Origin: Golubevia sp. BC0850
Taxonomy: Eukaryota; Basidiomycota; Exobasidiomycetes; Golubeviales; Golubeviaceae
Length of the DNA stretch: 64,000 bases
Reading direction: 5' to 3'
Assembly: GCA_012976225.1 (NCBI GenBank)
Contig: JAAVVG010000010.1
Location: 620,001 to 684,000, forward strand
Shown: positions 31,742-44,918 of the stretch, piece by piece
How the letters are laid out: every line of letters starts with the position of its first letter
How positions within the stretch are numbered: the stretch's first letter is position 1
Position numbers and translations under genes: made by a program
The notes under the pieces: model-generated
Database searches by the model: none
What the model was told of the DNA's origin: nothing
The model's input: the letters and a program-made list of their open reading frames with translations, nothing else

Positions 31742-34700
31742 ATGAAGAAAGTGCTGTCTATCCCCCTTCTGCTCTTCATCTCCGTTCTCTCTTTACTTCA
31801 AGTCCAAGCTGCATCAAAACCTTCAGTGAAAGTCAATCATTTCGATTCTCTTCCAGCCAGAATCTCTTACTTTGACGATTCCGCGTCTCTTCTCTATCAC
31901 GATTCAGAGCATGGAAATGTCTATCGATCAGAAGATGAAGGTGCTAATTGGAACTTGGTGTCAGGTCCAGAGAAGGGAAAGTCTTACATGGTGATGGAAC
32001 ATCCTTATGATGGAAAGACAGTGAGTCAAGAAAAAGAGAGAGGGGAAGAGCAGGAAGGTAGAGGGAGCAGGTGATAAGGAAAGACGGATGCTGTGATCTA
32101 CCAAAGAGGTCTGATTCATCTGTTCTCATTCGATCAACTATTCCATTCTTAAAGGCATTCATTCTGTCATCTGGGAAGACTCATTGGAGGACGGTCAATC
32201 GAGGGAAGACATGGCAATCCTTTGACACACCAGAACCACCTGCCGTTAGAGCTGGAGCTCCGTGAGTAGACGTGTGACTGGGTCACTCCAGCTTTTTGGT
32301 TCACTCTCAAGTCTCAGTTGAAAAGTGATGACCAAGATGAGAGCCGAAGAAAGAGCTCTACAGATTAGAGGATCAAGCTGATCCACCTCTCTTCTAACCT
32401 CAGGCTGGAATTTCATGCTGACGAGAAACATTGGAACTCTATAATCTTCACTGGAAAGAAGTGTGCTCCTGTGAGCCCTTGGAACCCCTGGGGAGGATCT
32501 TTATGTCACGACGAGGTAAGTTTCTCTTCTTTCTTAGGCTGCGAGGGAACGAGAGAAAGACTAAGCTTCCCTTCTCTTTCAACAGGCTTACTACACTCAA
32601 GATGGATTCGCAACTCCTGTCAAGGATGTCATGGAGTACATGATGCACTGTACGTGGGCCAAGATCTCGAAGGAAGTCAAGGTCAAGAACGAGCATCTCA
32701 ATCGAATCTACTGCATTGGATTCGAAGGCAGTGTCACTCCAGGTTCTATTCAATCTAGAAGCAGTTCCTCATCTATCTTCGAGGATCCTTTCCATCTCTT
32801 TCAATCTCGATCTTCAGAACAGCAAATCAATTTGGAACAGAGCTATGCGTTTGCTAGAGAAGATCGACCTTCAGTTCATTCGAAGCGAGCAGCTCCAGGC
32901 GGACCTACAAGGCTGTTCTTCTCCGACGATTTCTTCAAGACCAAGAAATTAACCTCTTTCGATCTAGGAAGAGATGCCAAGAACTTTGTCGGATTCGGAC
33001 CTTCAGGAAAATATCTAGTCACAGCTCTCAAAGACATCGCTTCCTCTTCTGGTGGAAACGCTGGCGATGAGATGGCACTCTTCGTTTCGGAAGATGGAGA
33101 TTCATGGAACAAAGCTCAATTCCCTCATGGACATGGGTTGAAGGAAGGAGCTTATACTATCGTGGAAGGAACGACTCATTCTTTGGTCGTAGACGTCGTC
33201 GATACTTCTTCTAGTATCCCTGGTTGGTTCGGTCCGAAAACTGGAAATCTTTTCACTTCAGATAGCTCTGGAACTCAATTCGTCAAGAGTCTCGAAGGAA
33301 CTAATAGAAATCCAAATGGAATTGTCGATTATGAACATTTGGCCAGTGTCGAAGGTGTGGCTTTGGCCAACACTGTTCAAGGTGCTAATGATGGGAATGC
33401 TGAAGAAGGAAGAGGAAGGATCAGGTCTATGATTACTTTTGACGATGGTGAGCCAGAAATAAGAGATGGCTGGCATAGAGAATTTGATCAGTCCGCTAAC
33501 GTTCTCGAATTTCGTCCTCCTTTCTCGCATCAGGTAGTACTTGGAGTTTGATCCCTGCTCCTGCCTACCAAGGAACCTGTGATACCAGAAAAGTCGTAAG
33601 TTGACATGGCGTTTCTATGTTGCAATCTTCATCGCGGAAGGCGAAGCTGATCCCTGCTTCAATCTCTCGCAGGATTCTTGCTCCCTTCATCTTCACTCCG
33701 TCACTCACATGCGCAACGTCGGAAGGGTCTTCTCATCAGCTGCTCCAGGATTCGTAATGGGAGTAGGATCGGTCGGAGCTGGTCTCAAACCTTACGAAGA
33801 ATGTGACACTTTCCTCTCTACCGACGCCGGAAGATCTTGGAAGATGGTGGAACAAGATGCTCACAAGTACGAATTCGGTGACGATGGAGCCATCCTAGTC
33901 TTAGTAGACGACGAATCAGCTACCGATCACATCTCTTACTCTTTATCCGAAGGCAAGAAGTGGGAGAAGCTTAATCTGGGAGTCTCGATGAGAGCCAAGA
34001 TCCTTACAACTCTTCCAGACAGTACCGGTCAAAAGTTCCTTCTAGTCGGAACTCAAACCAGGAAAGATGCCGGAAAGGAAGGAAGGCACGTAGCTATCTT
34101 CATCGACTTCGCTCCAATGGGTCGCCGAAAGTGTGCAGACAAGGACTTCGAGAAGTGGTACGCCAAAGCTGGTGGATCTCATCAACAGAACTCTCAATGC
34201 TTGATGGGACACAAGCAATGGTTCAAACGCAGAAGACCAGATGCGGACTGCTACGTCGGAGACAAGTTCAACGATCCAATCGGTCATGAGGATCCATGTC
34301 CTTGCACGGACTTCGACTTCGAGTGCGACTTTGGATTCACCAAAGATGCTCAAGGGAAATGCCTCCCCACTCAATCGGAGACCATTCCAGCTGGATCTTG
34401 TAGAGGAGAATGGGAGAAGACCTACAAAGGTTCTTCTGGATATCGTCGAATTCCTGGAAACACCTGCAAAGGAGGTTATGAGAAGGATGCAAAGGTCGAC
34501 AAGCCTTGCGCTCAAGGAAAGCCTTCACCCGGAGAGGTCTCTCATCAAAGACATGAGTTCCCATCTCTCGTATATGATCACATGTACTTCTCCAATTCTG
34601 CTAACGTCATCGCTCAACTTCAAGACGGAGCCATCTGGCAATCGAAGGACGACGGATTCTCTTGGAGAGAACTTCATCCTGCCGATCACGAAGACAAGTT

Positions 34701-37390
34701 CTTAGCTATGACTATGCATGGATACGACAAGGAGAGAGCCTATCTCATCTCTAGTGGACAAAGAGTCATGTACTCTACCAATCGTGGGTTGGATTGGGAA
34801 TTCTTCACTGTTCCGAACAAAGCCAACGGATTCGGAATCCCAGTCTTGGACTTCCATCCCACCAAATCGGACTGGATCATCTGGACCTCAAGTGAAGAGT
34901 GCGATTCGAAGGCTTCTGGAAGCAACTGTCATGCCAAGGCTTGGTACTCTACCAACAACGGGAGGAGGTGGGACAAGGTCGACACTTACGTCAAGGCTTG
35001 TTCTTGGGCTCGAGATCAACACTTCCCAGCCGATTCCTCTACTATCATCTGTGAATCTTACAGAGACAAGAAAGGTGATCAACGTAGCTTCACGACTGGT
35101 GGATCCAACACCAACCCTCTACAGCTCGTCGCTGGAGGTAACTTCTATCAAGGAAACAAGAACAAGCTCTTCGATTCGGTCATTGGTTTCGCCGTCTTCG
35201 AACAGTACATGGTCGTAGCTCAATACATGGAATCCAGCGCTTCTCTTCAACTTCAAATCTCTATGGACGCGAGGACCTTCCATCCCGCCGAGTTCCCACC
35301 AAACATGCAGCTTGGAAACAAAGCCTACACTGTCTTGGATTCTGTCACTAGCGCAGTCTTCCTTCACGTCACTACTCACTCGAACGCCGGACAAGAGTGG
35401 GGTACTCTCTTCAAGAGTAATTGGGTAATTTCTTGATCTGGTCTTGTTAGACATCGAAGTTTCCGCTGACGAAGCCTTTGCTTTTCCAACCAACAGAATG
35501 GTACCTACTACGCTCCTTCTCTCGAATACATCAACAGGAACGAGGCTGGATTCGTCGACTTCGAAAAGATGCTTAAACTGGACGGGGTCGCTGTCGTCAA
35601 CGTTGTAGCCAATGCCGATGATGCCACCATCTCTGGATCCAAGCAGCTCCAAACTCGAATCACTCACAACGACGGAGGCCGATGGAAGTCTTTAGATCCT
35701 CCAACGAAAGACTCTCTCGGAAGTCCTTACAGCTGTACACATGTTGGCTGTAGTCTACATCTCCACGGCTACACCGAGCGCTCTGATCCAAGAGCTAGCT
35801 ACTCGAGCCCGACTGCAGTCGGATTGATGCTCGCGGTTGGAAACGTGGGAGAGAAACTCGCTCCTTATACGGATAGCGATACCTTCTTGACCAGAGATGG
35901 AGGTTTTACTTGGGAAGAAGTCAGGAAAGATGCTCACATGTGGGAGTTTGGAGATCAAGGTACTATCATCGTTCTGGTCGACGACGAACAACCGACTGAC
36001 GAGGTTCTCTACTCTACCGACGAAGGATTGACTTGGAAAGGCTATAACTTTGGTATCAAGATCCGAGCAACTGCTTTGGTCACAGTTCCAGAAGACACTC
36101 ATAGAAAGTTCATTCTTTTCGGAGCAGAACCTCGATCTGATGCCAGGTCTCTTGCTATCTACTTGGACTTCTCTAGTCTGACGGATAAGAAGTGTGAGTA
36201 GTGCCTGTCTGTTGATTATCTTCGAATTGCCTGACCGGTCTTTCTCTTCCCTTCCTTTCGATTTCGCAGGCAAAATGGACGCCAACGCAGACAAGAGCGA
36301 CTTCGAGCTTTGGAGTCCAAGCGAAGAACGCAAAGAGGCATGTCTCTTCGGTCGTCAGGTAAGTCAAAAGAAAACAAATCTAGTAGATCTGGTTGATGCC
36401 AGTACGAACACTCATGCTCGACTTCCTTCTCCCATCCTTCTTAGACTTTCTACACCCGTCGAAAGCGTGACGCTGACTGCTACATCGGTCAAGCTCTCGT
36501 TCAACCTCAGAGTATCCTCAAGAATTGCTCTTGTACTCCACTCGACTTTGAATGGTGAGTTGAGAGATCCCCTGGCTTGTAGATCGAAGAAGAGGTAAAC
36601 TGATGCCCTTACGTTCTTTGCTCTTACTTCCAACAGCGAATTCAACCATTTTAGAGACGAATCCGATGTCTGCAAGCCTTTCCCTGGAGCCACACTTCTT
36701 CCGGCCAATGAAGAGGAACAGTGCTCGAACGGAGAAGACTACTGGTTCGAGAGGACAAGTATGAGAAAAGTGCCGTTCTCTTCTTGTCAAGGGGGTCAAA
36801 GACCGGATCGAGGCAGGCAGCACACCTGTACTTTCAGTCCTAAGAGACACGGATGGCTCTGGTGGTTCACCATCATCTTGAGTCCATTCGCTATCGCTGG
36901 ATTGGTTGGAGCTTGGTGGATGAAGAAGTCGGACGCGAGAAGAGCTGGGTGAGTTGGAGCTGTCTTTGTGTTGGAGCTGGAAGAGACTACGGCTGATCCT
37001 CTTTCTCTTGTGCTCCAATTCTATCCGGTTTCAGCTCCATTCGACTGCCAAATCCAGACGCTTTCACATCTTCTCAAGCAGCTCAAACGCTTGCTTCCGT
37101 TCCCTACTTCGCCATGGGCCTGTTCAGCATGGCATGGGGCAGAATGGTGGAAGTAGCTGAGAGCATACCTGTCTTGAGAGACTATACGAGGAGGAATCGA
37201 GGATCGTATGGAGGCTATCGAAACCTTTCGACGGACGAGGATGCTGAGGTAAGTGGAAGATTCTTTTGATTGGACGGCCTATCTCTTTTCCGACGCTCTG
37301 TCGTTTCATAACGAGTAGCTCACTCTGCCTGTCTTCCTTCTCCTCTCACAGATCCTCCGAGACTACGAAGACGATGAACTGGAGCGATAG
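31742..37390 (+). CDS. VPS10: Vps10 / sortilin vacuolar sorting receptor
   Basis: Type I membrane receptor that cycles between late Golgi and endosome carrying soluble vacuolar hydrolases. The start at 31742 gives the signal peptide [20 protein letters not shown]; an upstream in-frame ATG (31688) would bury it. Two Vps10 beta-propellers are present: the first has Asp-box repeats ([26 protein letters not shown]), and the cysteine-rich module follows ([20 protein letters not shown] then [16 protein letters not shown]). The second propeller ([20 protein letters not shown]) is followed by its own cysteine module ([22 protein letters not shown]). The membrane segment is [20 protein letters not shown]. 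The cytosolic tail is about 100 residues, ending [12 protein letters not shown] and containing [15 protein letters not shown], with Tyr-based and acidic sorting-like features. About ten introns are implied. This is the usual fungal two-propeller layout. Confidence 0.94.
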
Positions 37391-37998
37391 ACTTCGAATC
37401 AACATTACAGAAGAACCTTTTAATCCTCACTTCCCCTCTTCCTTACTTCTTGACCTAATTCATTCGCGTTGTATACATTTTACAAAGTCGATATCAGATC
37501 AATTCAAGTGACAAAGAAAAGATCGTAAGAGTGGCTTCTTTCTTCCTCATCGTCGCGTGACTTTACAGTTTACTCGCTTCCATCACGCGTCCTCCCGAAT
37601 TCAGGCCTCAGGGCAAGACGAGATGGAACCAACGCGTTCGCGAAATCGTTTTGGAAGCTTCTGAAATTGGAAGCGAACGCGATAAGATGAAGATGACGAA
37701 TTCGAAGAGGAGAAGCGAACCTCGGTGAATAGCCGTGCCTGTGGAACCGATTCAACCGAAAGAAGCTAGCGTTTCTTGGGATAGGATTGTTGGGACAACA
37801 TGCCTCTTGACGTCAACCTTCCAATCTCCAGGTCAGCGAAAGAGGATCAGGAGGCTATTTCGATAACAAATTCGTATATAAGAACGCCTGAAGAAAGATC
37901 GAAGTTCCCTTTCCCCAAATTTCTCTCTCTCTCTGGGATCCTCTCTCTTTTCTCTCCCCCGCCCCTCCACTCTTCCTTCCCCTCTCTGCAACGTCAAG
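37391..37998. promoter_or_regulatory. Promoter of the sedolisin gene
   Basis: No gene seen. A TATA element (TATATAAG) lies at 37875-37882, about 117 bp before the start codon at 37999, followed by a C/T-rich leader (tctctctctctgggatcctc). The first half is the Vps10 3' flank. Confidence 0.5.
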
Positions 37999-40716
37999 AT
38001 GCGTACTTCTTTTCTGGCCCTTCTAGCCTTCGCCTCCTTGGCCCTCTCCGCTCCTTCAAGGGAGCTACTCGTCAAGGAATCCGTCCAAGTCCCCAAAGAG
38101 TGGAAAAGGTCGGACATTCCAGCTTCTGGAACCCTTCATCTGCGTCTAGCTTTGGCTCAACCAAACATGGATAGACTTCACCAAAGACTTTACGAGGTTT
38201 CTGATCCAGATCACGAATTATACGGACGCCATCTATCCAAGGAAGAAGTCGAGCATCTCACCGCTCCTTCGCTCGAGGATCGATCTGCTGTCTCAGCTTG
38301 GTTGGAATCAAATGGTCTCGACTCTATGGTCAAGAGAACTACTGCCAATGGCGACTGGATCGATCTCCACATCCCTGTCGAGAGAGCGGAGGAACTTCTA
38401 GGAACTCGTTTCAACGTCTACGAGCACACCTCTGGTCAGAAACTCATCAGAACTACCAGGTACTCTTTACCACCCAGTGTCCATAGGTAAGGAATCGGGT
38501 TCTCGAGGAGGCGAAGGGTCTCGACACGCTTCCTCTCGTCACTGACATCTCCCTTCTTTTGACTCACAGATCAATCGATACCATCACTGGAACCACCTAC
38601 TTCAACAAGCCTCAAGCTCATTCTGTCACTCCTCTCGTCGAATTGATGCCAGAAGGATGGACTCCGAGCTCAGAAGAGGGACAAAGAGTTGCTTCCAACG
38701 CTGCTTCGGAAGTTCCAGCCTCATGCTTGTCGGCTGAGAGAAACGCGACTACCATGACCTGTCTCAGAGAGCTCTACGGAACTGCCGACTACACTCCAAC
38801 CGCTCGTGACGACAACTTTGTGGCTATTGGCGGATTCTTGGAGCAGTATCCAAACTATGATGATCTTTATCAGTTCGAGCAGACCGAAAGACCTGACGCT
38901 TTCGCAGCCAACTACACTTTCAGCTTCCAGAGTGTCAATGGAGGCCTGAACACTCAGAACGGTCTTGGAAATGAAGCTGATTTGGGTAAGTTTAGAGGGT
39001 CTGGAAATCAAGACGGCAGATGAAGGATTTTCTAAGAAGAGGATGATCAATTAACGGATGAGGAAGCAGGAAAAGGATTTACAAAGGTCGAGGCTTTTAT
39101 ACGAAATGAATCAACTGAGCATGAGTGCTTATTTAAAGAACGACTATTCCGCTTCTACGAGACGACGAGACTTGTAACGAGTTCTTTCGAATGAGGGAGA
39201 AGATACGTCCGCTGCGAATGCTTGATTGTTGACACCAATTGACCTCTCTTCTCTCATGTCCTCTAACTCTAGACGTGCAAGTTATCGCCGGAATTGGATA
39301 CCCCATTAAGTCTACCTACTACAGTACTGGAGGTGAGCTCAAGAACCAGTGTAGTTTAAGAGGAGTTTGTCGAAGGTGGAAGTCAATCTGACCTTCTCTC
39401 TCCACCTTTCCCTCAGGTCGTCCTCCCGCAAACTTTGCAGAAGGCGAGGCGAACACAAACGAGCCCTATGACGAGTACCTAAGTTTCTTGTTGAGCTTAG
39501 ACGACAAAGACCTTCCAAGCGTTTCTACCAATTCTTACGGAGACTCTGAGCTCACGGTGAGTCTTCTTGGGATCCTCGAACTGCAGCCATGTCACACTCA
39601 CTTACCTTACTTTCCCTCTATAGGTTCCAGAAGCGTACGCAAGGAAAGTTTGCAATCAAATATCTGCTTTAGGCTCAAGAGGAACCTCGGTGATCTTCTC
39701 ATCAGGCGACTCTGGTGTTGGAGCCGGAGATTGTACCAACGACAAGGGAAAGAAGTTCTTCGAGCCTGCATTCCCTGCCAGTTGTCCCTTCGTATGTCTG
39801 GCCATTTCAGATAGAGATTTGGAGTTGTTGAGGGAGGTTGAGGGAAGTTGACATTTCATTCTCCTCTTCCTTTCCAGGTTACAGCCGTCGGTGCGACGGA
39901 GAGCTATGGTCCCGAGAGAGCTGGTGAGTATGCTCTTGTTCATGAAGCGATGTTGACGCGATGCTGACCTCATCTTGTTCTTTCTGTCGCACGCCAGTCT
40001 CCTCGAAACTGGGAGGATACTTTGGAGGAGGTGGATATTCTACCTACTTTACTGCCCCGCTCTACCAAAAGCTTACAACCCTTGGATACTCGATCAAGTT
40101 AGGAAAGACGAACTTCGGATTCTACAACCCCCTTAACCGCGGCTACCCAGACGTAAGCGCCCAAGGATCTCGTTTCTTAGTCAGGACTGGCGGAAGAGTG
40201 AGTTTCAAAGTGGTCGAGAAGGACAGAGATTCGAAGAAAGGTTGGACCTGAGGGGAGAGCTTCGCCCATCGGATCTCAAAACTCACTTTCCTTCTTTTAT
40301 GATCCTTATCAGTACGGTCTCATTGGTGGAACCAGTGCCTCTGCTCCCCTCTTCGGTTCAATCGTCTCTCAACTAAACGACGCAAGACTCCGCGCCGGTA
40401 AATCGAAGCTTGGATTCTTGAACCCTCTCATCTACTCGAAGTTGGGCAGATCGAAAGGTTTCACTGACATCACCGAAGGATCCAACAATGGGTGTGGAAC
40501 TGATGGCTTCAGTGCTACCAAAGGTTGGGACGCTGCTACGTAAGTTCAAGTTCACTTTCTTGTTGACTAATATGATAACTAATTTGTTCTCGACGATGTA
40601 GAGAATCCTCTAGTCAAATCTGTCACTGACTAAATCGGACTCTCTCTCATCTCTTCTCTCGAAATAGCGGATGGGGTACTCCAAACTTCGGAGAGCTAAA
40701 GAAGCTTGTGGGTTGA
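37999..40716 (+). CDS. Secreted sedolisin / tripeptidyl-peptidase (peptidase family S53)
   Basis: Acid serine-carboxyl protease, made as a pre-pro-enzyme and secreted or vacuolar. The signal peptide is [20 protein letters not shown]. The pro-domain ([20 protein letters not shown], then [19 protein letters not shown]) is the Pro-kumamolisin type. In the catalytic part, the Glu and Asp of the S53 triad lie in [15 protein letters not shown], with an intron splitting the Asp codon; the oxyanion Asp is in [12 protein letters not shown] and the nucleophile in [15 protein letters not shown]. The calcium site is [10 protein letters not shown] near the C-terminus, followed by GWDAATGWGTPNF. About ten short exons keep phase throughout. 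The neighbouring Vps10 receptor sorts vacuolar proteases in yeast, but adjacency is not evidence that this one is cargo. Confidence 0.93.
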
Positions 40717-40876
40717 TGATACCTTGTCCTATCATTCTCTTAGTCACTTCCAATATCTGCATCATCTACGTACCATCTGAATCGCAATTCAACTTAATCA
40801 GTTCGGAATCCGTCTACTTGTATTGGAGATAGTGTAGTGTTACAAAGTCGAAGCATAAACAAAAGATCGAGCCTCT

Positions 40877-43534
40877 CTACCACATTTCCCATTGTCTCTC
40901 TCCACTCATCGCCACCAAACGATTAAAGATCTCATCTCTTCTGGGCAGAGCAGTGAGAATAAACTTCTCACCCGTTCGAGTCTCCAGCTCCAACCCATCA
41001 GCAATCTCTCTTTCCTCCAAAGCAAATCCAACCAAGATCTTGGTCTTCCAACCCAATCCTCCCAGTTTCTTGATTCCAACGATGTCATCAATCAAGATCG
41101 AGAAAAGAGGTGTCGGTCTTGCTTTCTCAGCCGCTTCTTTGAGTTTTTGAACGGCTTTTCCATCTTCTCCTTCCGATGCTTTAGAAGCTGCTTTGGCAGA
41201 AGCCATCAAAGCTTTAGCGTGCGGAGGTTGCTCTCTTTCGAAACTGACAGCGGGAGTAGTTGGAGTTGTAGAGATGAGAACTAGACCTCTCTTTCCATGA
41301 AATCTTCCAGTGAAACTGGCAGGACCATCAGAAGACGCCTCTTTCTCTAGTTCAAGCTCTTTCTTGACTACTCCGAGACGCTGCTTCGAGTGCTCTGAGC
41401 CGATGGTAGCTTTGACCTTGTTGGTTCCTAGAGTCGTCTGAACTCCAGTCTTGGTCGTACCTGTGAGAGTGTGATCCGAAACGAAAGTTTTAGTAAGTTC
41501 CAGCACCAAAGATCTTTCGTATCCTGAACTTACCTTTCAACAGAGCCATAAATCTGGATCTCTTCTTCGGAGTCGCATCTTCTTCCTTCTCCATCCTCTC
41601 TTCATGTTCAGCATGCTTCTCTCCTATCTCCCTCATCTCAGCTTCATACTCAGGAGGCATGTCCTCTGCCATCTCCTTTCCGTCCTTCCCAGAGGGATCT
41701 GGGGCTGAAGCTGAAGGTGGTGGGGGTGGCAAAGGAGATTTGTTCACTTCTCCAATTCTCAAAAGAGTGATAGTGAGCTGTGCGTTGGTTGGGACTCCTT
41801 TAAGGATCGAATTTCTCAGCTCTAAGTACCTTCTCCAATCCGGAACCTTCTGATCCAAAAGTTTGATGAGATCTTGAATTGATGCGTGATCCAAGAGCGG
41901 TTGAGCGAAGAAGAGGAAACCGAGAAGGAAAGTAGTAAAGCGATAAACCATTGTTGAAGAAAGTAAGTTCGAAGCTAAGAAGATAGGAAGAACGATAGAA
42001 GCGATCTTGACTCTTGGTCCATGCTGAGAGAAAGGAGGAGTTGGTGAGAGAGCGTTACAGAATCTCTCCCAAGTATCGGCTATGTCCTCGAGAGTGTGGA
42101 GTATTGGCTGTGCCGAACTCCAAACTGCATGATCTACAGCTTCTGAAGTTTGATCGTTCGCTTCACCTTTGGCAGCATCTTGAGCTTCTTTGGCGCTGAC
42201 TGCTAGTTTTGCTGGATCCAAAGGGCCATCCGTCTGTTTCAACTTGCTGACGTCTTCCTTCTCTTCATCGTTCGAATCATCATCCTCTTCTGCTATAGCC
42301 TGACTAGCACTTGTTTGACCTTTCCCTATAGCTGAAGATACAGCCAAGTGAGTGACGCTTCCAACCAGATTCGTGGCTTCTTGCTCGACAGCTTGACCTT
42401 TGTACGATTCCTTAGCTCCAGTGATTGAATCGGAACCTAAAGAGCCTGCCTTTGGGACTTGAACTTTTCCAGTCTTTGCGTTGATAGCAGCCAGTGGAGC
42501 TGGAGGGAAGAGAATCCTTCTAGATCTTGGAGAGACTAGAAGAAGAATGACGAGAGCAGAGAGACCAGCTACGAGGTAGTTGAAGAACCAAACCAGAAGA
42601 TAGAAGACGAGGAAAGTTGAAGTTCGACGAGTCTCTTGCCAGGATCTGATACGTGCGATGTGTTTGAAGAAAGCCGCGAAACTCATGAAGATGGTCATGT
42701 AGAGTCTTTCGAGGGTTGAGCGGAGCTTGTCTGGAGTGAACTCGTCCTGTACAGAAGGAGTGGTGGAGGAGACAAAGGTTCAGCAAACGTTCACTTCATT
42801 ACAAGACCAGACAGCTTGAGATCACCTTATCTGCTATGTTCATGTCTATTCCTCCTTGAGGTTCTTCCTCCTTGATCTGCTTGACGTGATAGGTCTGCTT
42901 GTTGAATCTTCTGACTAGTTGCCATACATCTTCATTCTTGAGGCCATGAAGGAGTCTGAGAAAACAGAGGATGTTGCAATGGATTGAGATGAACAGATTT
43001 CAGCCTCAAAGGACAAGAGATGTGGAGTCGAGAGAAGGCAAGCAAGAACTCACGGAATTGGAATATTGGGATCTTCAGACCAACCCAAATCTGACAAGCC
43101 TGGATCTAAAGGACGCTGAATGAATGAGATAGTAGGAAAGAGAGGTCAGTCTTTCAGACCCTGCCTATCTACTTGCAGCCGTGAAGCTTAAGCTACTCTA
43201 TTCAATCATGATCTTTACTTCCTTACCCCCTTCCCTCTCCAACCTAAAATTTCTATCATCTGTCCTAGTCCCCTCTTCGATCAAACTTTCTACTACTCAC
43301 CTCATCCTCATCAACCTTCTCTCCATCCTCAATTTCTTTCCCAACGGCCGGAACTTCATCGTCTAGATATTTACTCTGTTTCACCTGAGCTGGAGTTTCT
43401 TCAGCTTTTGGAATTTCATCTCTTGAGTTCTCTACCAAATCTGGATGATCTACTGCCTGAGATGAAGAGTCTCCTAGCAGATTTTGAGTGATTGGAGCTG
43501 TTGGTCTGCTAGAATCTGCAGATGAATCCGTCAT
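40877..43534 (-). CDS. DUF3292 family membrane protein
   Basis: Fungal-specific integral membrane protein of unknown function. The N-terminal exon (43534 downwards) is acidic and Ser/Pro-rich, MTDSSADSSRPTAPITQNLL. It is followed by family blocks PGLSDLGWSEDPNIPIP, LLHGLKNEDVWQLVRRFNKQ and DEFTPDKLRSTLERLYMTIF. Membrane segments include TSTFLVFYLLVWFFNYLVAG then LSALVILLLV, plus IASIVLPIFLASNLLSS and TFLLGFLFFAQPLL. The conserved PDWRRYLELRNSILKGVPTN follows, then a Pro run and an acidic stretch. The last exon ends with a PH/GRAM-like half (HGKRGLVLISTTPTTPAVSF, GLGWKTKILVGFALEEREIA) that may bind membrane lipids. The low-complexity Asp/Glu loop near 42200-42290 lies on one side of the membrane segments. 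Confidence in family is good; topology is inferred. Confidence 0.82.
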
Positions 43535-43815
43535 GATCGAGTCGATTGAGATTTACGAAGATTCCTGAATATCTAGAGTTCACGTTAAGATTCAATAAAC
43601 CGGGGTGAGCAGAACCTTGAAGGGAATAGGAGATAAAGAAAATGGAGTTGGGAAGAAGAAGTGGAGGAGCACTTGTTATTGTTGATACACTCAAGATCTC
43701 AACTTCTCAACTGCAGTTTCTTCTATTGTGCAGGCCTTTTGATTTCAAGAAAGATAAAAGAGAAAAGATAGTAATACACCGAAAGAGAAATCAAATGGTC
43801 CGTCTAAGCCTCCTC

Positions 43816-44769
43816 TCACAGTCCCCCACTTGAGCAAACCGTCCACATATCATCTTGAGATTCCCAAGAGCAATCATTTCCAAAGAACAAAAGGGAAAAA
43901 TAAGGGTCTAAATCAGTCAAAGAAATTCAGCCTCATCCTCATCTCGCTGTTGTTACTCACCTCCAATGTGATGTAAATTATCCACCCCAATCCCTTTCCC
44001 AGTCTTCCTAATTTCCTCCGTACTCATTTTCAGCATTCCAATCCCAACAGCATTCTCCTTCCCCTGAGCCATCACAGCCACTGGTTTGCCAGCTTCCAAA
44101 CTTTCATCGCCTTCAGGTAGCTTCCCACCTGCAGAAGTTAAACCTGGGTTCATGATGTTAGCACCTGAAAGTAAGAATCGAATGGCACCTCTATCTACCT
44201 GAATACTAGGTAATAGAGAAGGATATTTATGTAAGAGATGTAAAGTTGGTAGGTAAGGACCATCGAAATGTTGGAAGAATAAAGGTTCAGATTTGAATAC
44301 TAGGATGGAGACGTGCTCTCGTCTGATGGAAAGGGAGGGAGAGAGGGAGGTTAAAACAGGTTTGAAGAAGACCTATCCTGAGGTAATTGACAGGGTTCGA
44401 GGGAGGATAGTAGAGAGGAGTAGGACATTGATTGCTGGCTCTATCTCTGTTTCTTCTTGGAGCTCTGCCTTACTTTGTCCCAGCTAGTCCCTACTCTCTG
44501 TCTCCTTGATGACCTCCTCCAAGACTGATACTACCTCATCTTTAAAATAGCATACTTTCTTCACCCAGCGCCTGTACTCACGAGAACTTAACCAGAGTGA
44601 TACCTTCCTTCTTTGGCCAGATGGATTCCAATAAAACAGCTTCATCCTTTGCCAGTAATGGATACTGTTCCAACAATTTTGATCTCATGCCTCTCTGAAC
44701 TGAAGATTTGACAGCTGTTGAAGATGAAACATCTCCCTTGGATGGAACAAACGTCTTGAATAATGACAT
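43816..44769 (-). CDS. TMA20: Ribosome-associated PUA-domain protein Tma20 / MCT-1
   Basis: Cytosolic 40S-binding factor that, with its Tma22/DENR partner, recycles post-termination 40S subunits and assists reinitiation. The start is MSLFKTFVPSKGDV, followed by SVQRGMRSKLLEQYPLLAKD and WPKKEGITLVKF. After an intron come PLFFQHFDGPYLPTLHLLHK and the PUA domain IQVDRGAIRFLLSGANIMNP with GKENAVGIGMLKMSTEEIRK then GKGIGVDNLHHIG. The final exon adds DDMWTVCSSGGL and stop, equivalent to the GDGLW ending of the family. Longer frames upstream of 44769 are 5' leader. The start codon faces APC2 across a 149-bp interval. Confidence 0.9.
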
Positions 44770-44918
44770 GGCCGAGAGGATGATGAGGTGGGTGGAGAGA
44801 GAGAAGTTGCGTCTCCTTCTTTCTCTCTTCCCCCCACCTCCTTTTCTTCGAAATTCTTCCTTTAATCCTTCTGGTAGAGTCTGGCTATAGATAAGCTGGA
44901 CACACTTTTCATCAGATG
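44770..44918. promoter_or_regulatory. Compact bidirectional TMA20/APC2 interval
   Basis: Only 149 bp separate the two start codons. It is rich in C/T on the plus strand (44815-44860, ttctttctctcttcccccca). No TATA box is visible in either direction, as expected for housekeeping genes. Confidence 0.6.
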
